From Polynucleobacter sp. SHI8 (GTDB lineage Bacteria; Pseudomonadota; Gammaproteobacteria; Burkholderiales; Burkholderiaceae), in assembly GCF_027944005.1 (NCBI RefSeq), contig NZ_AP027204.1, positions 2,294,001-2,358,000 of the forward strand: DNA of 64,000 bases, written 5' to 3'. Both the position numbers and the translations under genes were made by a program. Below are positions 17,522-28,883 of this stretch, piece after piece; within the stretch, counting starts at the first letter, position 1; the number at the start of each line of letters is the position of its first letter. The notes under the pieces are model-generated. The model was not told the origin of the DNA and did not search any database. It saw only the letters and a program-made list of their open reading frames with translations.

Positions 17522-18214
17522 TTATTTTTTTTCAGTTCTAGCCTTACCGACTAAGTAATCCAAGGTATCAATCGCTCTAGCTTTTGTGCCCGCAATCGAG
17601 GGCGATGTTTCATATTTTCCCTGAACAAAAATAGTTGGTACACCATTGACTCGATACGCAGAACCCGTTGCATTAGCTGTCTTTGCCTTCGTCTGAACAG
17701 AAAATGACTTATAAGCGGTCGTAAAGGCAGCAGTATCTAAACCAACGCTAGTTGCCCAATTAAAAATCTCGTCTTCTTTTAACATCTGCTTACGATCTAC
17801 ATGAATCGCTTTCATAACCTTTGGGGAATATTCTGCTTCTTTACCCAACGCCTCAAGTGCATAGAAAATTTGACTATGCGGTAAAAAATCATCTCTAAAT
17901 GCAATAGGAACCCGTTTAAAAACCACATCATTTTTTTGACGTTTGACCCATGCTTGGATTTCTGGCTCAAGGTCATAGCAGTGCGGACATGCGTACCAAA
18001 AAAATTCTGTTACCTCAATTTTGCCTTTAGACTCTGTCGGTTGAGGAGAGCTCAATAATTTGTAATCTAAGCCTTCCATAAATGCCGAATTACTTGGACT
18101 ATTAGAGGGGGTATTTTTACTCGCAGTTCCTGGAGGTAATAATTGTGCCTGAACAGTTAATATTGATCCTGCAAGAATCAACATACTCATCAATATTTTT
18201 TTACATTGCTTCAT
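17522..18214 (-). CDS. dsbA: Thiol:disulfide interchange protein DsbA
   Basis: Periplasmic oxidase that introduces disulfide bonds into exported proteins. The 230-residue precursor has a signal peptide (about residues 1-23, ending VQA). A low-complexity Ser/Asn/Pro linker follows, then the thioredoxin fold with the CPHC active site (Cys76-Cys79 in FFWYACPHCYDLEPE) and the cis-Pro loop VNGVPTIFV. It overlaps the upstream SPOR gene by four bases (ATGA). Its reoxidant DsbB is not in the window. Confidence 0.93.
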   Translation of the reverse strand: MKQCKKILMSMLILAGSILTVQAQLLPPGTASKNTPSNSPSNSAFMEGLDYKLLSSPQPTESKGKIEVTEFFWYACPHCYDLEPEIQAWVKRQKNDVVFKRVPIAFRDDFLPHSQIFYALEALGKEAEYSPKVMKAIHVDRKQMLKEDEIFNWATSVGLDTAAFTTAYKSFSVQTKAKTANATGSAYRVNGVPTIFVQGKYETSPSIAGTKARAIDTLDYLVGKARTEKK

Positions 18215-18792
18215 GGTTTATTCGCCTTTATAACACTATAAGAAATTCCTGAATTATCTAATTTATTTTTATCATCATTTAAGTCGGGTAACTCACTGTA
18301 AGGACCAATCCGCACTCTCCAAGTCGACTGACCTTCAACTTTATTTTCTGTGATCTTAGCCTGCAAACCCTGCATGGCTAATTGTGCTTTTTGACTATCT
18401 GCAAAAGCTTTATCACTGTAAGCGCCAACTTGAAGCCAATATATTGCAGAGGTTTTTACTTCGGGTACAGGAGAAACCGGCTCAATGACTGGGGTAGGAA
18501 TATTTTGATTATCTGCCACACTATCTGGTGTTTTTGGCTTGCTATGGAGAGGCGCATTAGGGTCTCTTAATTCATTAGTAGTGGTGCCATCCGCATTTAC
18601 TTTTGGCGTAACAGATAATTCTGGTGGTCTTACATTAGGTCTCTCTGTTGGAGGATTTTTTTGTATGAAATACGCGGCAGCTAAAGCAATACCAAGCCCA
18701 ATCACGAGACCAATGACCATTCCAAGAAGAATATTTCCTTGCTCTGATTGCAATTGGTGTAATTCTTTTTGAAATTGTGCTTTTTTAGTCAT
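18211..18792 (-). CDS. SPOR-domain membrane protein
   Basis: 193-residue bitopic inner-membrane protein: a short cytoplasmic N terminus, one membrane helix (about residues 20-44), a Pro-rich periplasmic linker, and a C-terminal SPOR domain (about 115-190, IYWLQVGAYSDKAFADSQKAQ). SPOR domains bind denuded peptidoglycan at division sites, so a cell-division or envelope role is likely, as for FtsN. It lies between argS and dsbA, an order common in Burkholderiales. Confidence 0.87.
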   Translation of the reverse strand: MTKKAQFQKELHQLQSEQGNILLGMVIGLVIGLGIALAAAYFIQKNPPTERPNVRPPELSVTPKVNADGTTTNELRDPNAPLHSKPKTPDSVADNQNIPTPVIEPVSPVPEVKTSAIYWLQVGAYSDKAFADSQKAQLAMQGLQAKITENKVEGQSTWRVRIGPYSELPDLNDDKNKLDNSGISYSVIKANKP

Positions 18793-18828
18793 GATGAAAT
18801 AATGATACCTCGAAAATAGTGAACTAAA

Positions 18829-20592
18829 TTACATTTGTTCAGGGGAACTAACTCCTAACAAAGTTAGACCGTTTTTAAGCACCTGTTTGCATGCAACTAA
18901 TATGGCAATTCTGGCTAATCGTAATTCAGCATCATCAACCAATACCCGATCCGAGTTATAAAAAGAGTGGAAGTCACTTGCTAAATCCCTTAAATAAAAG
19001 GCAATCGCATGCGGTCCAAGATCTTTAGCAGCATCAGCAAGAACCTGCGGAAACTCTCCTAAACGCTGCATCAGGGCATGCGCTGCGCGGCTTTCTAATA
19101 GATTAACCTTCGCTTGTAATAATTGGCTCTCATCACCACCCCATGATCGCAAAATAGAACAAATTCGGGCATGGGCATACTGAACATAAAACACGGGGTT
19201 TTCATCAGTTTGTGTAAGGGCCAGATCAATATCAAAAACAAATTCAGTATCTGCCTTTCTTGATATCAAGAAAAAACGAACCGCATCACGCCCTCGGATA
19301 AGAGCAGTTTGTTGCTCTTGTTCAGTCATGCCATCTAAATATCCGCCACACCATTCAATTAAATCTCGAACAGTTACATAAGAGCCTGCCCGTTTAGAAA
19401 TCTTCACCTCTTGACCATTTTTCATCACAGTCACCATCTTGTGCAAAATATAGGTTGGGTAATTTTTAGGAATGTCCCAGCTTCTGGCTTGAGCGATGCC
19501 CTGAATACCCGACCGAACCCGTGCAATCGTGCCGTGATGATCACTGCCTTGAATATTAATAACTTCATGAAAACCACGCGACCATTTACTACCGTGGTAA
19601 GCAACATCTGGAACAAAATACGTGTAAGTGCCATCTGATTTTTTCATAACACGATCTTTGTCGTCACCATCGTCCGTTGACTTTAACCACAAAGCACCAT
19701 CTTCCTCGTAAGTCTTACCAATCTTTCCTAAGTCTTGTACCGCTTGCTCTACTAACCCGTCGGTATATAAAGACGACTCTAGGTAATAGTTATCAAAATG
19801 GACGCCTAAGGTTTTTAAATCAATATCTTGTTCATTTCTTAAATATGCAACAGCAAACCGCTCAATACTTTTTAAGTCTTGCAGATCTTTATGTGATGTC
19901 ACTTGTATATCTGCAGCCTGAACTGTTTCTCCAGCCAGATACGCTTGTGCAATATCGGCGATGTAATCGCCGTTGTATGCATTTTCTGGCCAATGCGGTT
20001 GTTGTGGCTTTAAGCCGTCAAGACGTGCTTTTGTCGAGATTCCTAAATTTTGAATCTGCACCCCGGCATCATTGTAGTAAAACTCTTTATAAATCTTTTT
20101 ACCTTGCGAAGCTAAAAGATTAGCAAGAATATCACCCAACACGGCTTGTCTGCCGTGCCCAACATGTAATGGACCAGTTGGGTTTGCAGATACAAACTCA
20201 ATTAATGTAGTTGGTTGAGCGTCATGAGAAATACGACCAAAATCATCTTTGCTCGTTAAAACTTGGTGAATCACCATAGTTTTTGTGGTTTGACTTAAAC
20301 GCATATTGATAAAGCCAGGTCCAGCAATTTCTAAACCACTGATCCAATCCTGAATATGTGGAGTGTTATTTAATTCTGCGACAAGCTGTAGAGCTAAATC
20401 TCTTGGATTCATACCCCATGATTTTGCAATTTGCATAGAAATATTGGTTGCCAAATCACCATGTTCAGCAACTTTTGGTCGCTCTAATCTAGGCTCAGGA
20501 AGGCTTGCTACATCCTTACCTAAGTTTTGCCCTATAGTTCTGAGAGCTTGAGTAAATAAGGTTTTAATTTGTATGGCTATATCAGGAAGCAT
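18829..20592 (-). CDS. argS: Arginine-tRNA ligase
   Basis: Class I aminoacyl-tRNA synthetase charging tRNA-Arg. The 587-residue protein has the N-terminal Add1 domain, the HIGH-type motif in [15 protein letters not shown], a degenerate KMSKS ([15 protein letters not shown]), and the C-terminal DALR anticodon-binding domain ending LGVSSPEQM. The ATG at 20592 is divergent from the DUF1840 gene with only 34 bases between starts. The SPOR-dsbA pair follows 36 bases downstream. Confidence 0.96.
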   Translation of the reverse strand: MLPDIAIQIKTLFTQALRTIGQNLGKDVASLPEPRLERPKVAEHGDLATNISMQIAKSWGMNPRDLALQLVAELNNTPHIQDWISGLEIAGPGFINMRLSQTTKTMVIHQVLTSKDDFGRISHDAQPTTLIEFVSANPTGPLHVGHGRQAVLGDILANLLASQGKKIYKEFYYNDAGVQIQNLGISTKARLDGLKPQQPHWPENAYNGDYIADIAQAYLAGETVQAADIQVTSHKDLQDLKSIERFAVAYLRNEQDIDLKTLGVHFDNYYLESSLYTDGLVEQAVQDLGKIGKTYEEDGALWLKSTDDGDDKDRVMKKSDGTYTYFVPDVAYHGSKWSRGFHEVINIQGSDHHGTIARVRSGIQGIAQARSWDIPKNYPTYILHKMVTVMKNGQEVKISKRAGSYVTVRDLIEWCGGYLDGMTEQEQQTALIRGRDAVRFFLISRKADTEFVFDIDLALTQTDENPVFYVQYAHARICSILRSWGGDESQLLQAKVNLLESRAAHALMQRLGEFPQVLADAAKDLGPHAIAFYLRDLASDFHSFYNSDRVLVDDAELRLARIAILVACKQVLKNGLTLLGVSSPEQM

Positions 20593-20626
20593 GACAAAAG
20601 AGTGTCCAGTGGTGTATGCTAAAAAA

Positions 20627-20923
20627 ATGCTCTATCGATTTCATTCAAAAAATTCTCCTGAGTGCCTCATGCTTGAGGACTTAACTCTTCGCATTTTTCA
20701 AACTCTCGACCGCGAATTAAGTAAAGAAGGTATTTTACTCGTAGAACAACTACCTAGTCTAATAACTAAATTGGAAGATGCTATTGCTCATGACGCAAAA
20801 GAGCGTCAAGCACTTGGCGATGACCAACTAAAATCTGACCGACTGGGTCAGAGGGCATTTCCTTTTTTAGAACTTCTTAAAGCGTCTTTCAAGAAATCAG
20901 AGCCCATTGTTTGGGGTTATTAG
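20627..20923 (+). CDS. DUF1840 protein
   Basis: 98-residue protein matching the DUF1840 family, which begins MLYRFxSK and ends with a PFLELL...PIVWGY block, as here. Function unknown. I use the ATG at 20627 because the family starts there. An in-frame ATG at 20591 would add 12 residues and overlap the divergent argS start, with a poorly spaced AGGA. It converges with metH, overlapping its stop by four bases. Confidence 0.8.
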   Translation: MLYRFHSKNSPECLMLEDLTLRIFQTLDRELSKEGILLVEQLPSLITKLEDAIAHDAKERQALGDDQLKSDRLGQRAFPFLELLKASFKKSEPIVWGY

Positions 20924-23670
20924 TTGCTTTCAAAGTTACTTTGAAGGGCTTTTGCCACTTCTTCAGAACTTCTTCCTGAGCGCAGTGCAATCGAGTTAAC
21001 CTGATCTAAACCAATCGGTCCAACATTAAAATATTGGGCCGCAGCGTTTGCTAAATAGAAGCCTGAAACGCTAGAAGCCGGGTTCATTGCTAAAGACTCT
21101 GTCAGCTCCATGCTGATGTCTTGTGCTTGTAATACTTCAAACATGGCATGTTTGACGGTATGTTCTGGACAAGCTGGATAACCAGGTGCAGGACGGATAC
21201 CCTGATATTTTTCTGAGATGAGGTCTTCATTCGTCAGAGTCTCTTCAGAGGCATAGCCCCACAAATCAGTCCGCACACGATGATGTAAGCATTCAGCAAA
21301 TGCCTCTGCAAGGCGATCAGCAATTGCCTTGAGCAAAATCGCATCGTAGTCATCATTTTTTGCCTGAAACTCCTCAACTTTTTTATCTACTCCATGACCG
21401 GTTGTCACGGCAAACATCCCAACATAATCTTTTTTGTTAGAACTTAAAGGGGCAACATAATCCGATAGGCAACGATTCGGTCTTTTAACGCCATCTACGA
21501 CGGGGCGATTGGTCTGTTGTCTTAGACAATTCCAAGTCAGGAGTGGCTCACTTCTCGTTTCATCCGCATATAAAACAATGTCATCACCCACTTGATTGGC
21601 TGGATAAAGGCCAATCACCGCATGCGCCTGAAGCCAGCGTCCTTGGATGACTCGCTCCAACATTTTTAGGGCATCTGCATACACTTTTGATGCAGAGTCG
21701 CCAACAACTTCATCGGTTAATATCTGTGGGAACTTACCAGCCAAATCCCACGTTTGAAAAAAAGGAGTCCAATCGATATATTTTGCAATTTCAGCTAAAT
21801 CATAGTTTTTGAAGACTCTGCGACCAATAAACTTTGGAGGCTTGATATCGATGTTGCTCCAATCAAGAATTTCAGCATTTTTTTGAGCTTCTTCGAGAGT
21901 GATCAATGGTGTTGCTTTTTTATTTGCGTGTTGCTGACGAACCCGCTCATACTCTTCTTTAATAGAATCTAAATACCGCGTGGCTGACTCATCAGATAAC
22001 AAATTTGATGCAACTGAAACAGAGCGAGAAGCATCTGGCACATAGATTACTGGACCTTCATAATGGGGCGCAATCTTTACTGCAGTATGAACTCTTGAAG
22101 TTGTTGCTCCACCTATCATCAAAGGGGTTTTTCTACTTCTAAAATACTCATCTTTTTGCATCTCTTGTGCGACATACGTCATTTCTTCAAGTGACGGAGT
22201 AATTAAGCCTGATAAACCAATGATGTCGGCTTTTTCCTCTTTAGCTTTTTCTAGAATTTGACTACAAGGAACCATCACACCCATATTAACAACGTCAAAG
22301 TTATTACATTGCAAAACCACCGTGACGATGTTTTTACCAATGTCATGGACATCACCTTTCACGGTTGCCATGATAATTTTTCCTTTAGACCTTACATCCT
22401 TACCCGCGGCTTCATATTGCCTTTTTTCTTCTTCGATGTAAGGAATCAAGTGGGCTACCGCTTGTTTCATGACCCTAGCACTTTTGACTACTTGAGGTAA
22501 GAACATTTTTCCAGCCCCAAACAGTTCACCAACGACATTCATGCCATCCATGAGAGGTCCTTCAATCACCTCGATGGGTCTTCCACCACGATTTTCGATT
22601 TCTTGTCGAACCACTTCGGTATCTTCTACGATGAAATTCGTTATACCTTGAACTAAAGCATGAGAGAGTCTTTCTTGAACAGGTAACTCTCGCCATGCAA
22701 GAGTTTCTGCTTGCTTGATACCACCACCTTTATAGTTATCCGCAATCTCTAACAAGCGCTCGGTTGGTGTCTTACCTTCTTTTTCTTTAAAACGATTCAG
22801 AACCACATCTTCTACACGCTCACGAAGTTCTGAATCTAAATCTGCGTATACACCTAATTGACCAGCATTCACGATACCCATGTCCATACCAGCTTCAATG
22901 GCGTGATATAAAAATACTGTATGGATTGCTTCACGAACTACATCATTGCCCCGGAATGAGAAGCTTACATTTGACACTCCACCACTTACTTTTGCGCCAG
23001 GTAAATTCGTTTTAATCCATCGGGTTGCATTGATAAAATCAACTGCATAATTGTCATGTTCCTCAATTCCTGTTGCAATTGCAAAGATATTTGGATCAAA
23101 AATAATATCTTCAGGTGAGAAATCAATCGAACTGAGGAGCAAATCATATGAACGTTTACAAATTTCTGTTTTGCGCTCAAAAGTATCCGCTTGTCCTTTT
23201 TCATCAAACGCCATGACTACGGTTGCAGCACCATAACGCTTAATTAACTTCGCCTGATGAATAAATGGCTCAATGCCTTCTTTGAGAGATATTGAATTAA
23301 CAATTGCCTTACCCTGAACGCATCTGAGACCCGCTTCGATCACAGACCATTTAGAGGAATCAATCATGATAGGAACGCGTGCAATATCTGGTTCAGAAGC
23401 AATAAGATTTAAAAACCTTACCATCGCAACCTGAGAATCCAACATGGCTTCATCCATATTGATATCAATAATTTGTGCGCCGTTTTCAACTTGTTGACGA
23501 GCTACCTGTAGAGCCTCATCAAATAAATTATTTAATATTAAACGCGCAAATGCTTTTGAGCCAGTGACATTGGTTCTCTCACCGATATTTACAAATCGAA
23601 TGTAAGACTCTAAATTAAAGGCCTCAAGTCCTGAGAGTTTCAATAAGGGTATAACGACATCTTTACTCAC
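20920..23670 (-). CDS. metH: Methionine synthase, pterin/B12/activation part (split MetH)
   Basis: Second half of cobalamin-dependent methionine synthase, 916 residues. Domains in order: methyl-THF-binding TIM barrel ([16 protein letters not shown] at 27-42), B12 cap and Rossmann domains with the cobalt-ligand motif GDVHDIG (Asp440, His442, Gly445), and the reactivation domain ([13 protein letters not shown] near the end). The homocysteine-binding barrel is a separate upstream gene. Start is GTG at 23670, seven bases after AAGGAG and overlapping that gene by 8 bases. The split is known in Burkholderiales, so this is not a broken gene. Confidence 0.93.
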   Translation of the reverse strand: MSKDVVIPLLKLSGLEAFNLESYIRFVNIGERTNVTGSKAFARLILNNLFDEALQVARQQVENGAQIIDINMDEAMLDSQVAMVRFLNLIASEPDIARVPIMIDSSKWSVIEAGLRCVQGKAIVNSISLKEGIEPFIHQAKLIKRYGAATVVMAFDEKGQADTFERKTEICKRSYDLLLSSIDFSPEDIIFDPNIFAIATGIEEHDNYAVDFINATRWIKTNLPGAKVSGGVSNVSFSFRGNDVVREAIHTVFLYHAIEAGMDMGIVNAGQLGVYADLDSELRERVEDVVLNRFKEKEGKTPTERLLEIADNYKGGGIKQAETLAWRELPVQERLSHALVQGITNFIVEDTEVVRQEIENRGGRPIEVIEGPLMDGMNVVGELFGAGKMFLPQVVKSARVMKQAVAHLIPYIEEEKRQYEAAGKDVRSKGKIIMATVKGDVHDIGKNIVTVVLQCNNFDVVNMGVMVPCSQILEKAKEEKADIIGLSGLITPSLEEMTYVAQEMQKDEYFRSRKTPLMIGGATTSRVHTAVKIAPHYEGPVIYVPDASRSVSVASNLLSDESATRYLDSIKEEYERVRQQHANKKATPLITLEEAQKNAEILDWSNIDIKPPKFIGRRVFKNYDLAEIAKYIDWTPFFQTWDLAGKFPQILTDEVVGDSASKVYADALKMLERVIQGRWLQAHAVIGLYPANQVGDDIVLYADETRSEPLLTWNCLRQQTNRPVVDGVKRPNRCLSDYVAPLSSNKKDYVGMFAVTTGHGVDKKVEEFQAKNDDYDAILLKAIADRLAEAFAECLHHRVRTDLWGYASEETLTNEDLISEKYQGIRPAPGYPACPEHTVKHAMFEVLQAQDISMELTESLAMNPASSVSGFYLANAAAQYFNVGPIGLDQVNSIALRSGRSSEEVAKALQSNFESN

Positions 23671-24742
23671 TCACTAGCTCCTTGTAAGCATTCCATTTTG
23701 CTGCCCACTGACGTGGTTGATAATTTTGTACGGCTTTTGCAATTGCCGCAATATGTGCAGGTGTCGTACCGCAACATCCGCCTACTAAATTAACAAGGCC
23801 ATCTTTAGAAAAGTCCTCCAACAAATGAGAGGTAATATCTGGGGTTTCATCAAAGCCAGTATCGCTCATCGGATTGGGTAAGCCTGCATTCGGATAGCAA
23901 GACACTGCCACATCACAAATTTTGGCAAGCTCGGCAATGTAGGGCTTCATTAAAGTTGCACCTAACGCACAATTCAGTCCAAACATAAGTGGTTTTGCAT
24001 GTCGCAAACTATTCCAAAAGGCTTCTACCGTCTGGCCAGATAAGATTCTTCCTGAAGCATCCGTCACCGTACCTGAAATCATGAGAGGTAGGCGTTGTTT
24101 TGAATTTTCAAAATATTCGTCTATTGCAAAGATGGCAGCTTTTGCATTTAAGGTATCAAAAATAGTTTCAACTAGTAATAAATCAGCCCCACCCTCAACA
24201 AGTGCTTCAACTTGCTCATAATAGGCTTGACGTAATGACTCAAAATCAACATTTCTTGCTCCAGGATCATTCACATCTGGAGAAATACTTGCTGTTTTAG
24301 GCGTTGGGCCCACAGCTCCTGCCACAAAACGAGGTTTTTCGGGGGTGCTATATTTATCACATGCTGCACGGGCTAATTTCGCTGAAGCAAGATTCATCGC
24401 ACGGGACATGTGAGCTAACTTATAGTCTTCTTGTGCAATCGTTGTTGCACCAAACGTATTCGTCTCAATAATATCTGAGCCAGCGGCTAGATATTGCTCA
24501 TGTATTTCAGAAATAACCTCAGGCTTTGTAATCGACAAAAGTTCATTATTTCCTTTTAAATCAATGGGATGATTCAAAAGATCAGGCAAATCTCCACGAA
24601 AATCTTTTTCAGACAATTTATATTGTTGAATCATGGTTCCCATCGCACCGTCTAAAATCAGAATGCGTTTTTTTAACAACTCTGGAAGCTGTTGCCCCTT
24701 GGTATAAGAACTCATCGTAGATTGATCTGTTTTCTGGGTCAT
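23663..24742 (-). CDS. metH: Methionine synthase, homocysteine-binding part (split MetH)
   Basis: 359-residue homocysteine S-methyltransferase barrel, equivalent to residues 1-350 of E. coli Met[27 protein letters not shown] and the zinc pair Cys323-Cys324 in [13 protein letters not shown] supply the Zn-thiolate site. It must pair with the B12 subunit encoded directly downstream to make methionine. It is divergent from phaM, with about 75 bases between starts. No cobalamin riboswitch is visible in that short gap. Confidence 0.93.
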   Translation of the reverse strand: MTQKTDQSTMSSYTKGQQLPELLKKRILILDGAMGTMIQQYKLSEKDFRGDLPDLLNHPIDLKGNNELLSITKPEVISEIHEQYLAAGSDIIETNTFGATTIAQEDYKLAHMSRAMNLASAKLARAACDKYSTPEKPRFVAGAVGPTPKTASISPDVNDPGARNVDFESLRQAYYEQVEALVEGGADLLLVETIFDTLNAKAAIFAIDEYFENSKQRLPLMISGTVTDASGRILSGQTVEAFWNSLRHAKPLMFGLNCALGATLMKPYIAELAKICDVAVSCYPNAGLPNPMSDTGFDETPDITSHLLEDFSKDGLVNLVGGCCGTTPAHIAAIAKAVQNYQPRQWAAKWNAYKELVSE

Positions 24743-24817
24743 AAATTACTTAAAGATTGATTTACTGACTAAAGTCCTATATTTTACATTTATTAAACTT
24801 TTATATTGGGGAGAGAT

Positions 24818-25375
24818 ATGTTTAATGGAATGCCCGACTTTCATCAAAGCGTAGAGATGATGAAAAACATGTGGTCTTCAGCCGCTAAAGGTGGCTCAGA
24901 TGCTTCTTCTGGCTTTGGATTGCCTGGCATGAGCACTCTCAACCCCTTTGGTATCCCCATGGTTGACATTGAGGAACTTGATAAACGGATTAAAGACCTT
25001 AAAAGTGTTGAAGCTTGGCTCAGCTTAAACCTGAACGTATTGCAATCTACCATACAAGGCTTAGAAGTACAAAAGGCAACATTGTCTACTCTGCAAGGTA
25101 TTGCTGAGACGATGAAAACTGCAACCGAACCAGCCGAAAATCAAGCTAGCTCTTCAAATCCAACAAAACCAACAGACCTGACGGGCGCTGGTGGCAAATT
25201 GGCACAAGACCTCATGGATCAGATGTCTAAATCAATGACGAGCATGATGGCTGCTTTCCCAACAGGCGCAGGACCAAAATCCAAAGTTGTAAAAAAACCT
25301 GCTGCGAAAAAAGCTGCGGCAAAATCTACTTCTGCGAAAACCACAAAACCCCGTGCTCGTCGAGCTGGCGTTTGA
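24818..25375 (+). CDS. phaM: PhaM-family polyhydroxyalkanoate granule regulator
   Basis: 185-residue protein resembling PhaM, which activates PHA synthase and tethers granules to the nucleoid. The N-terminal MFNGMPDFHQSVEMMKNMW and central VDIEELDKRIKDLKSVEAWL match the family. The C terminus is an Ala/Lys/Pro-rich, histone-H1-like tail (KKPAAKKAAAKST, RARRAGV) suited to DNA binding. GGGGAGA precedes the ATG at 24818. The 3' end overlaps the convergent MBL gene by 50 bases. No phaC lies in the window. Confidence 0.85.
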   Translation: MFNGMPDFHQSVEMMKNMWSSAAKGGSDASSGFGLPGMSTLNPFGIPMVDIEELDKRIKDLKSVEAWLSLNLNVLQSTIQGLEVQKATLSTLQGIAETMKTATEPAENQASSSNPTKPTDLTGAGGKLAQDLMDQMSKSMTSMMAAFPTGAGPKSKVVKKPAAKKAAAKSTSAKTTKPRARRAGV

Positions 25376-26384
25376 TAGTCCCTCTGCGCCACAAATAATT
25401 TAAATGGGCAATAGCTTCACCCATGGCAAATGTCATCTGATGGGTATCTAACTTGCGATGGAACAACACTGGAAGTAGTTTTTTGGCAGTCGTAGGTTCT
25501 TGGCATGCCTCAAATGTCTCTTTAAGACGTTCTTCATGGTGCTCTCGTAATTGCCCAATTCGGTAATGTAAGCCATAAAAAGGCTTCCCATGCGATGGGA
25601 GAACTAATGTGTTTTTATCTAAAAACTCAAATTTTGCGATTGAATCTAAAAACATACCTAAAGGATCAGCATCTGGCTCAGCATCGTAAACGCTAATATT
25701 GGTAGAGATTCTGGGTAACATCATATCTCCAGAAATCATGATTTGATCTGAAATACAAGCAAAAGATAGATGCTCAGGTGCGTGCCCATAACCACTAATC
25801 GCTTGCCACTGGCGATTGCCAATGAGAACCTCTTCACCATCCATGACTCTTCTAAAGCGCTGTGGAACTTGTGGCACCAAACTACTGTAATGGTCCGCTC
25901 TTGCACGCACTTTTTGTAAATCTTCCTCATCGGTTAATCCGTGCTTATAAAAATGATCTGCTGAGCCACCGCCTCCGGCAATTGAGCCAATATTTAAGCC
26001 ACCTTCTTTAGAGCTTAACCATTTAGCCATAAGAAAATCTGTCATCGACATCCACAACGGCACTTGCCATTTTTCACATAACCAATGGGCTAGTCCAATA
26101 TGATCTGGATGCATATGTGTCACGAGGACTCGAACAATAGGTAAACCCTCTAAACAATTAGCAAAAATCGTTTCCCAGGCTTGCTTCGTAATATCACTAG
26201 TAATTCCGCAATCAACAATCGTCCAACCTTCTGTTCCTTCAAAGGAGTCCCGTAATAACCATAAATTAATATGATCAAGTGCAAAAGGCAGAGGCATTCT
26301 TAACCAAAAAACACCATCAGCTACTTCTTGTAATTGGCCTAATTCAGGTAAAGTATCTTCTAAGGGGTAATTTATATTTTCCAT
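25326..26384 (-). CDS. MBL-fold metallo-hydrolase
   Basis: 352-residue metallo-beta-lactamase-fold protein with the metal site HMHPDH (His90, His92, Asp94, His95), a later SGYGHAPEHLSF His, SGDMMLP Asp and LPSHGKPF His. The C-terminal helical extension ending WRRGTIKRQLDEHGVLWF resembles the beta-lactamase-associated winged-helix type (BLACT_WH). A thioesterase or glyoxalase-II-like activity is possible but the substrate is unknown. It converges with and overlaps phaM, and is divergent from aceK. Confidence 0.85.
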   Translation of the reverse strand: MENINYPLEDTLPELGQLQEVADGVFWLRMPLPFALDHINLWLLRDSFEGTEGWTIVDCGITSDITKQAWETIFANCLEGLPIVRVLVTHMHPDHIGLAHWLCEKWQVPLWMSMTDFLMAKWLSSKEGGLNIGSIAGGGGSADHFYKHGLTDEEDLQKVRARADHYSSLVPQVPQRFRRVMDGEEVLIGNRQWQAISGYGHAPEHLSFACISDQIMISGDMMLPRISTNISVYDAEPDADPLGMFLDSIAKFEFLDKNTLVLPSHGKPFYGLHYRIGQLREHHEERLKETFEACQEPTTAKKLLPVLFHRKLDTHQMTFAMGEAIAHLNYLWRRGTIKRQLDEHGVLWFSQK

Positions 26385-26427
26385 AAAGTTATTTTATTAC
26401 TCAAATTGTTTCGTTTAATATATTTAT

Positions 26428-28212
26428 ATGTCAAATTTTCCAAAGCTACTTTCTTCTCAATATGCCTATGATATGGCTCAAGTCATTCTCGAAGGATTTG
26501 ATAAACATTATCGAATTTTTCGAGAAGCCAGCTTTGATGCTAAAAAGAACTTTGAGTCACAAAATTGGAATGGTATTCGGGAGTTAATTAAAGGCCGAAT
26601 TGATTATTATGCGGAACGGGTAAGCGAATGTATCATCGTTTTAGACGAAGAGTTCGATGCGGCTAATTTAGATACGGAAATATGGCAACAAGTTAAATTG
26701 CACTATATCGGTTTATTGACTCATCATCATCAACCTGAATTGGCCGAAACTTTTTTCAATTCAATCATCACTAGAGTCTTAAATCACACTTACTTTCATA
26801 ATGACTTTATCTTTCTGCGGCCCACCATTTCGACAGAATATATTGAAAATGATGAAATCAGATCTAAACCCACCTATAAAGCGCATTATCCAAAAACAAG
26901 GGAAGATTTAAAGTCCACCTTTAACGCCATTGTTACAAGTTATGACCTTGAGGTTCCCTTTGATCATTTAGATCAAAATCTAGACGCACTCATTAAGGCA
27001 GTAGACGAAAAATTAGGCGCTTATGAAATTAGAGTGAATTTTCAGATTCATGTTTTAACATCTCTATTCTTCCGTAACAAAATGGCTTATATCGTTGGGC
27101 GAATTATTAATGGTGAATTCACAATCCCGATGGTGATTGCTCTACAAATCAATCAAAAAGGCCTATTAGAGATTGATGCGATATTACTAAACAAAGAAGA
27201 AGTTTCTATTTTATTTAGTTTTACCTATAGTTATTTTTTAGTGGAAATGGAAGTGCCTTCTGCTTACGTCACTTTCTTAAGAACATTAATGCCGCGTAAG
27301 CCTCGTCAAGAAATTTATACTTCTTTGGGCCTTCAAAAACATGGTAAAAATCTTTTCTATAGAGATTTTTTACATCACTTACATCACTCAACTGATCAAT
27401 TTCGTATTGCGCCTGGTATTAAAGGTTTAGTGATGCTAGTATTTGATTTACCCAGTTATCCTTATGTTTTTAAGCTCATAAAAGATTATTTCCCTCCTCC
27501 GAAAGAAACGACAAGGGAACTGATTATGTCTAAGTATCAATTAGTAAAACAGCATGATCGTGTGGGGCGAATGGCTGACACCTTGGAATTTTCTAATATT
27601 GCGCTGCCACTGGACCGATTTGAGCCTGAACTGTTGGCTGAACTCGAAAAACATTGCAAATCATTACTTTCCTATATTGAAAATGATGCCGGTGAAAAAG
27701 AGTTAATGATTTCTCATCTGTATATTGAGAGAAGAATGATTCCTTTAAATATCATGCTTCAAACTGGCTCAGATGAGCAGGTTGAAAAAGGTCTGATTGA
27801 ATATGGAAATGCAATCAAAGAATTAATTGCTGCCAATATATTTCCAGGCGATATGCTGTACAAAAACTTTGGCTTAACGCGGCATGGTCGTGTTGTCTTT
27901 TATGACTATGATGAAATTGAGTACTTTACAGATTGCAATATCAGAAACATTCCTCAAGCACGAACAGAAGAGGAAGAAATGTCTGGGGAGACTTGGTATC
28001 ACGTAGGCCCTAAAGATATTTTTCCAGAGTCGTATGGTACCTTTTTACTTGGGGATACCCGGGTTAATAAATACTTTATGAAACATCACGCTGATTTTTT
28101 TGATCCCCAAACTTGGCGAAACTCTCAAAATATTTTAAAAGATGGTCGCACCCCTGATCATTTTGGCTATCCTGAACAGTTACGTTTTAAGCATCGCTAT
28201 CCCCCTAATTGA
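26428..28212 (+). CDS. aceK: Isocitrate dehydrogenase kinase/phosphatase
   Basis: Bifunctional enzyme that inactivates isocitrate dehydrogenase by phosphorylation and reverses it, steering carbon between the TCA cycle and the glyoxylate shunt. The 594-residue length fits the family. The N-terminal regulatory region is followed by a kinase-like fold with [13 protein letters not shown] (ATP loop) and [19 protein letters not shown] (catalytic loop with metal-binding Asp). It is the first gene of a three-gene run with a carbonic anhydrase and an MBL hydrolase. aceA and aceB are not in the window. Confidence 0.96.
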   Translation: MSNFPKLLSSQYAYDMAQVILEGFDKHYRIFREASFDAKKNFESQNWNGIRELIKGRIDYYAERVSECIIVLDEEFDAANLDTEIWQQVKLHYIGLLTHHHQPELAETFFNSIITRVLNHTYFHNDFIFLRPTISTEYIENDEIRSKPTYKAHYPKTREDLKSTFNAIVTSYDLEVPFDHLDQNLDALIKAVDEKLGAYEIRVNFQIHVLTSLFFRNKMAYIVGRIINGEFTIPMVIALQINQKGLLEIDAILLNKEEVSILFSFTYSYFLVEMEVPSAYVTFLRTLMPRKPRQEIYTSLGLQKHGKNLFYRDFLHHLHHSTDQFRIAPGIKGLVMLVFDLPSYPYVFKLIKDYFPPPKETTRELIMSKYQLVKQHDRVGRMADTLEFSNIALPLDRFEPELLAELEKHCKSLLSYIENDAGEKELMISHLYIERRMIPLNIMLQTGSDEQVEKGLIEYGNAIKELIAANIFPGDMLYKNFGLTRHGRVVFYDYDEIEYFTDCNIRNIPQARTEEEEMSGETWYHVGPKDIFPESYGTFLLGDTRVNKYFMKHHADFFDPQTWRNSQNILKDGRTPDHFGYPEQLRFKHRYPPN

Positions 28213-28217
28213 ATACT

Positions 28218-28883
28218 ATGACTACCTCTAAAAATCCACATATTCTTACAAAACTTTTTGATAATAATCAGACTTGGGTAGATCACGTTACGAAGGGTGA
28301 TCCTGATTACTTTCAACGTTTAGCATCTCAACAATCTCCTGAATATCTATGGATCGGTTGCTCAGATTCCAGAGTTCCTGCTAATCAAATTATTGGTCTT
28401 GCTCCAGGTGAAATTTTTGTGCACCGTAATATTGCCAATGTGGTTGTGCATACGGATTTAAATGCTTTATCTGTGATTCAGTTTGCGGTTGATCAACTCA
28501 AAGTAAAACATATCATTGTTGTTGGTCACTATGGCTGTTCAGGTGTTAAAGCCGCTTTAGACAATATTCGGGTTGGTCTTGCAGATAACTGGATCAGGCA
28601 TATTAAAGATGTGGATGATAAACACGGTCCTTATTTGGGTCAGGTGTTAGATTATCAAGAACGTTTTAATCACTTGTGTGAGCTCAATGTGATTGAACAA
28701 GTCGTTAACGTTTGTGAAACCACGATTGTGCAAGATGCTTGGCTTAGAAACCAAGAGCTTACAGTTCATGGTTGGATCTACGGTCTTAAAGATGGATTAG
28801 CCAGAGATTTAGGGATGAGTATTCAAAACATGGCAGAGCTCAAAGAGCGTTACGCCATCATGATTGATTCCTTTACATCTTGA
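28218..28883 (+). CDS. can: Beta-class carbonic anhydrase
   Basis: Interconverts CO2 and bicarbonate to feed carboxylations. The 221-residue protein has all zinc and active-site residues: Cys48, Asp50 and Arg52 in WIGCSDSRVPA, and His104 and Cys107 in VVGHYGCSGV. GEIFVHRNIAN is the usual family block. I choose the ATG at 28218, six bases after the aceK stop, over an upstream TTG overlapping it. The next gene starts across its stop codon. Confidence 0.95.
   Translation: MTTSKNPHILTKLFDNNQTWVDHVTKGDPDYFQRLASQQSPEYLWIGCSDSRVPANQIIGLAPGEIFVHRNIANVVVHTDLNALSVIQFAVDQLKVKHIIVVGHYGCSGVKAALDNIRVGLADNWIRHIKDVDDKHGPYLGQVLDYQERFNHLCELNVIEQVVNVCETTIVQDAWLRNQELTVHGWIYGLKDGLARDLGMSIQNMAELKERYAIMIDSFTS

Noticed and set aside
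20920..24742. metH as a frameshifted pseudogene
   Set aside because: Both halves have complete domains, a well-placed ribosome-binding site supports the second start, and split MetH is known in this order.
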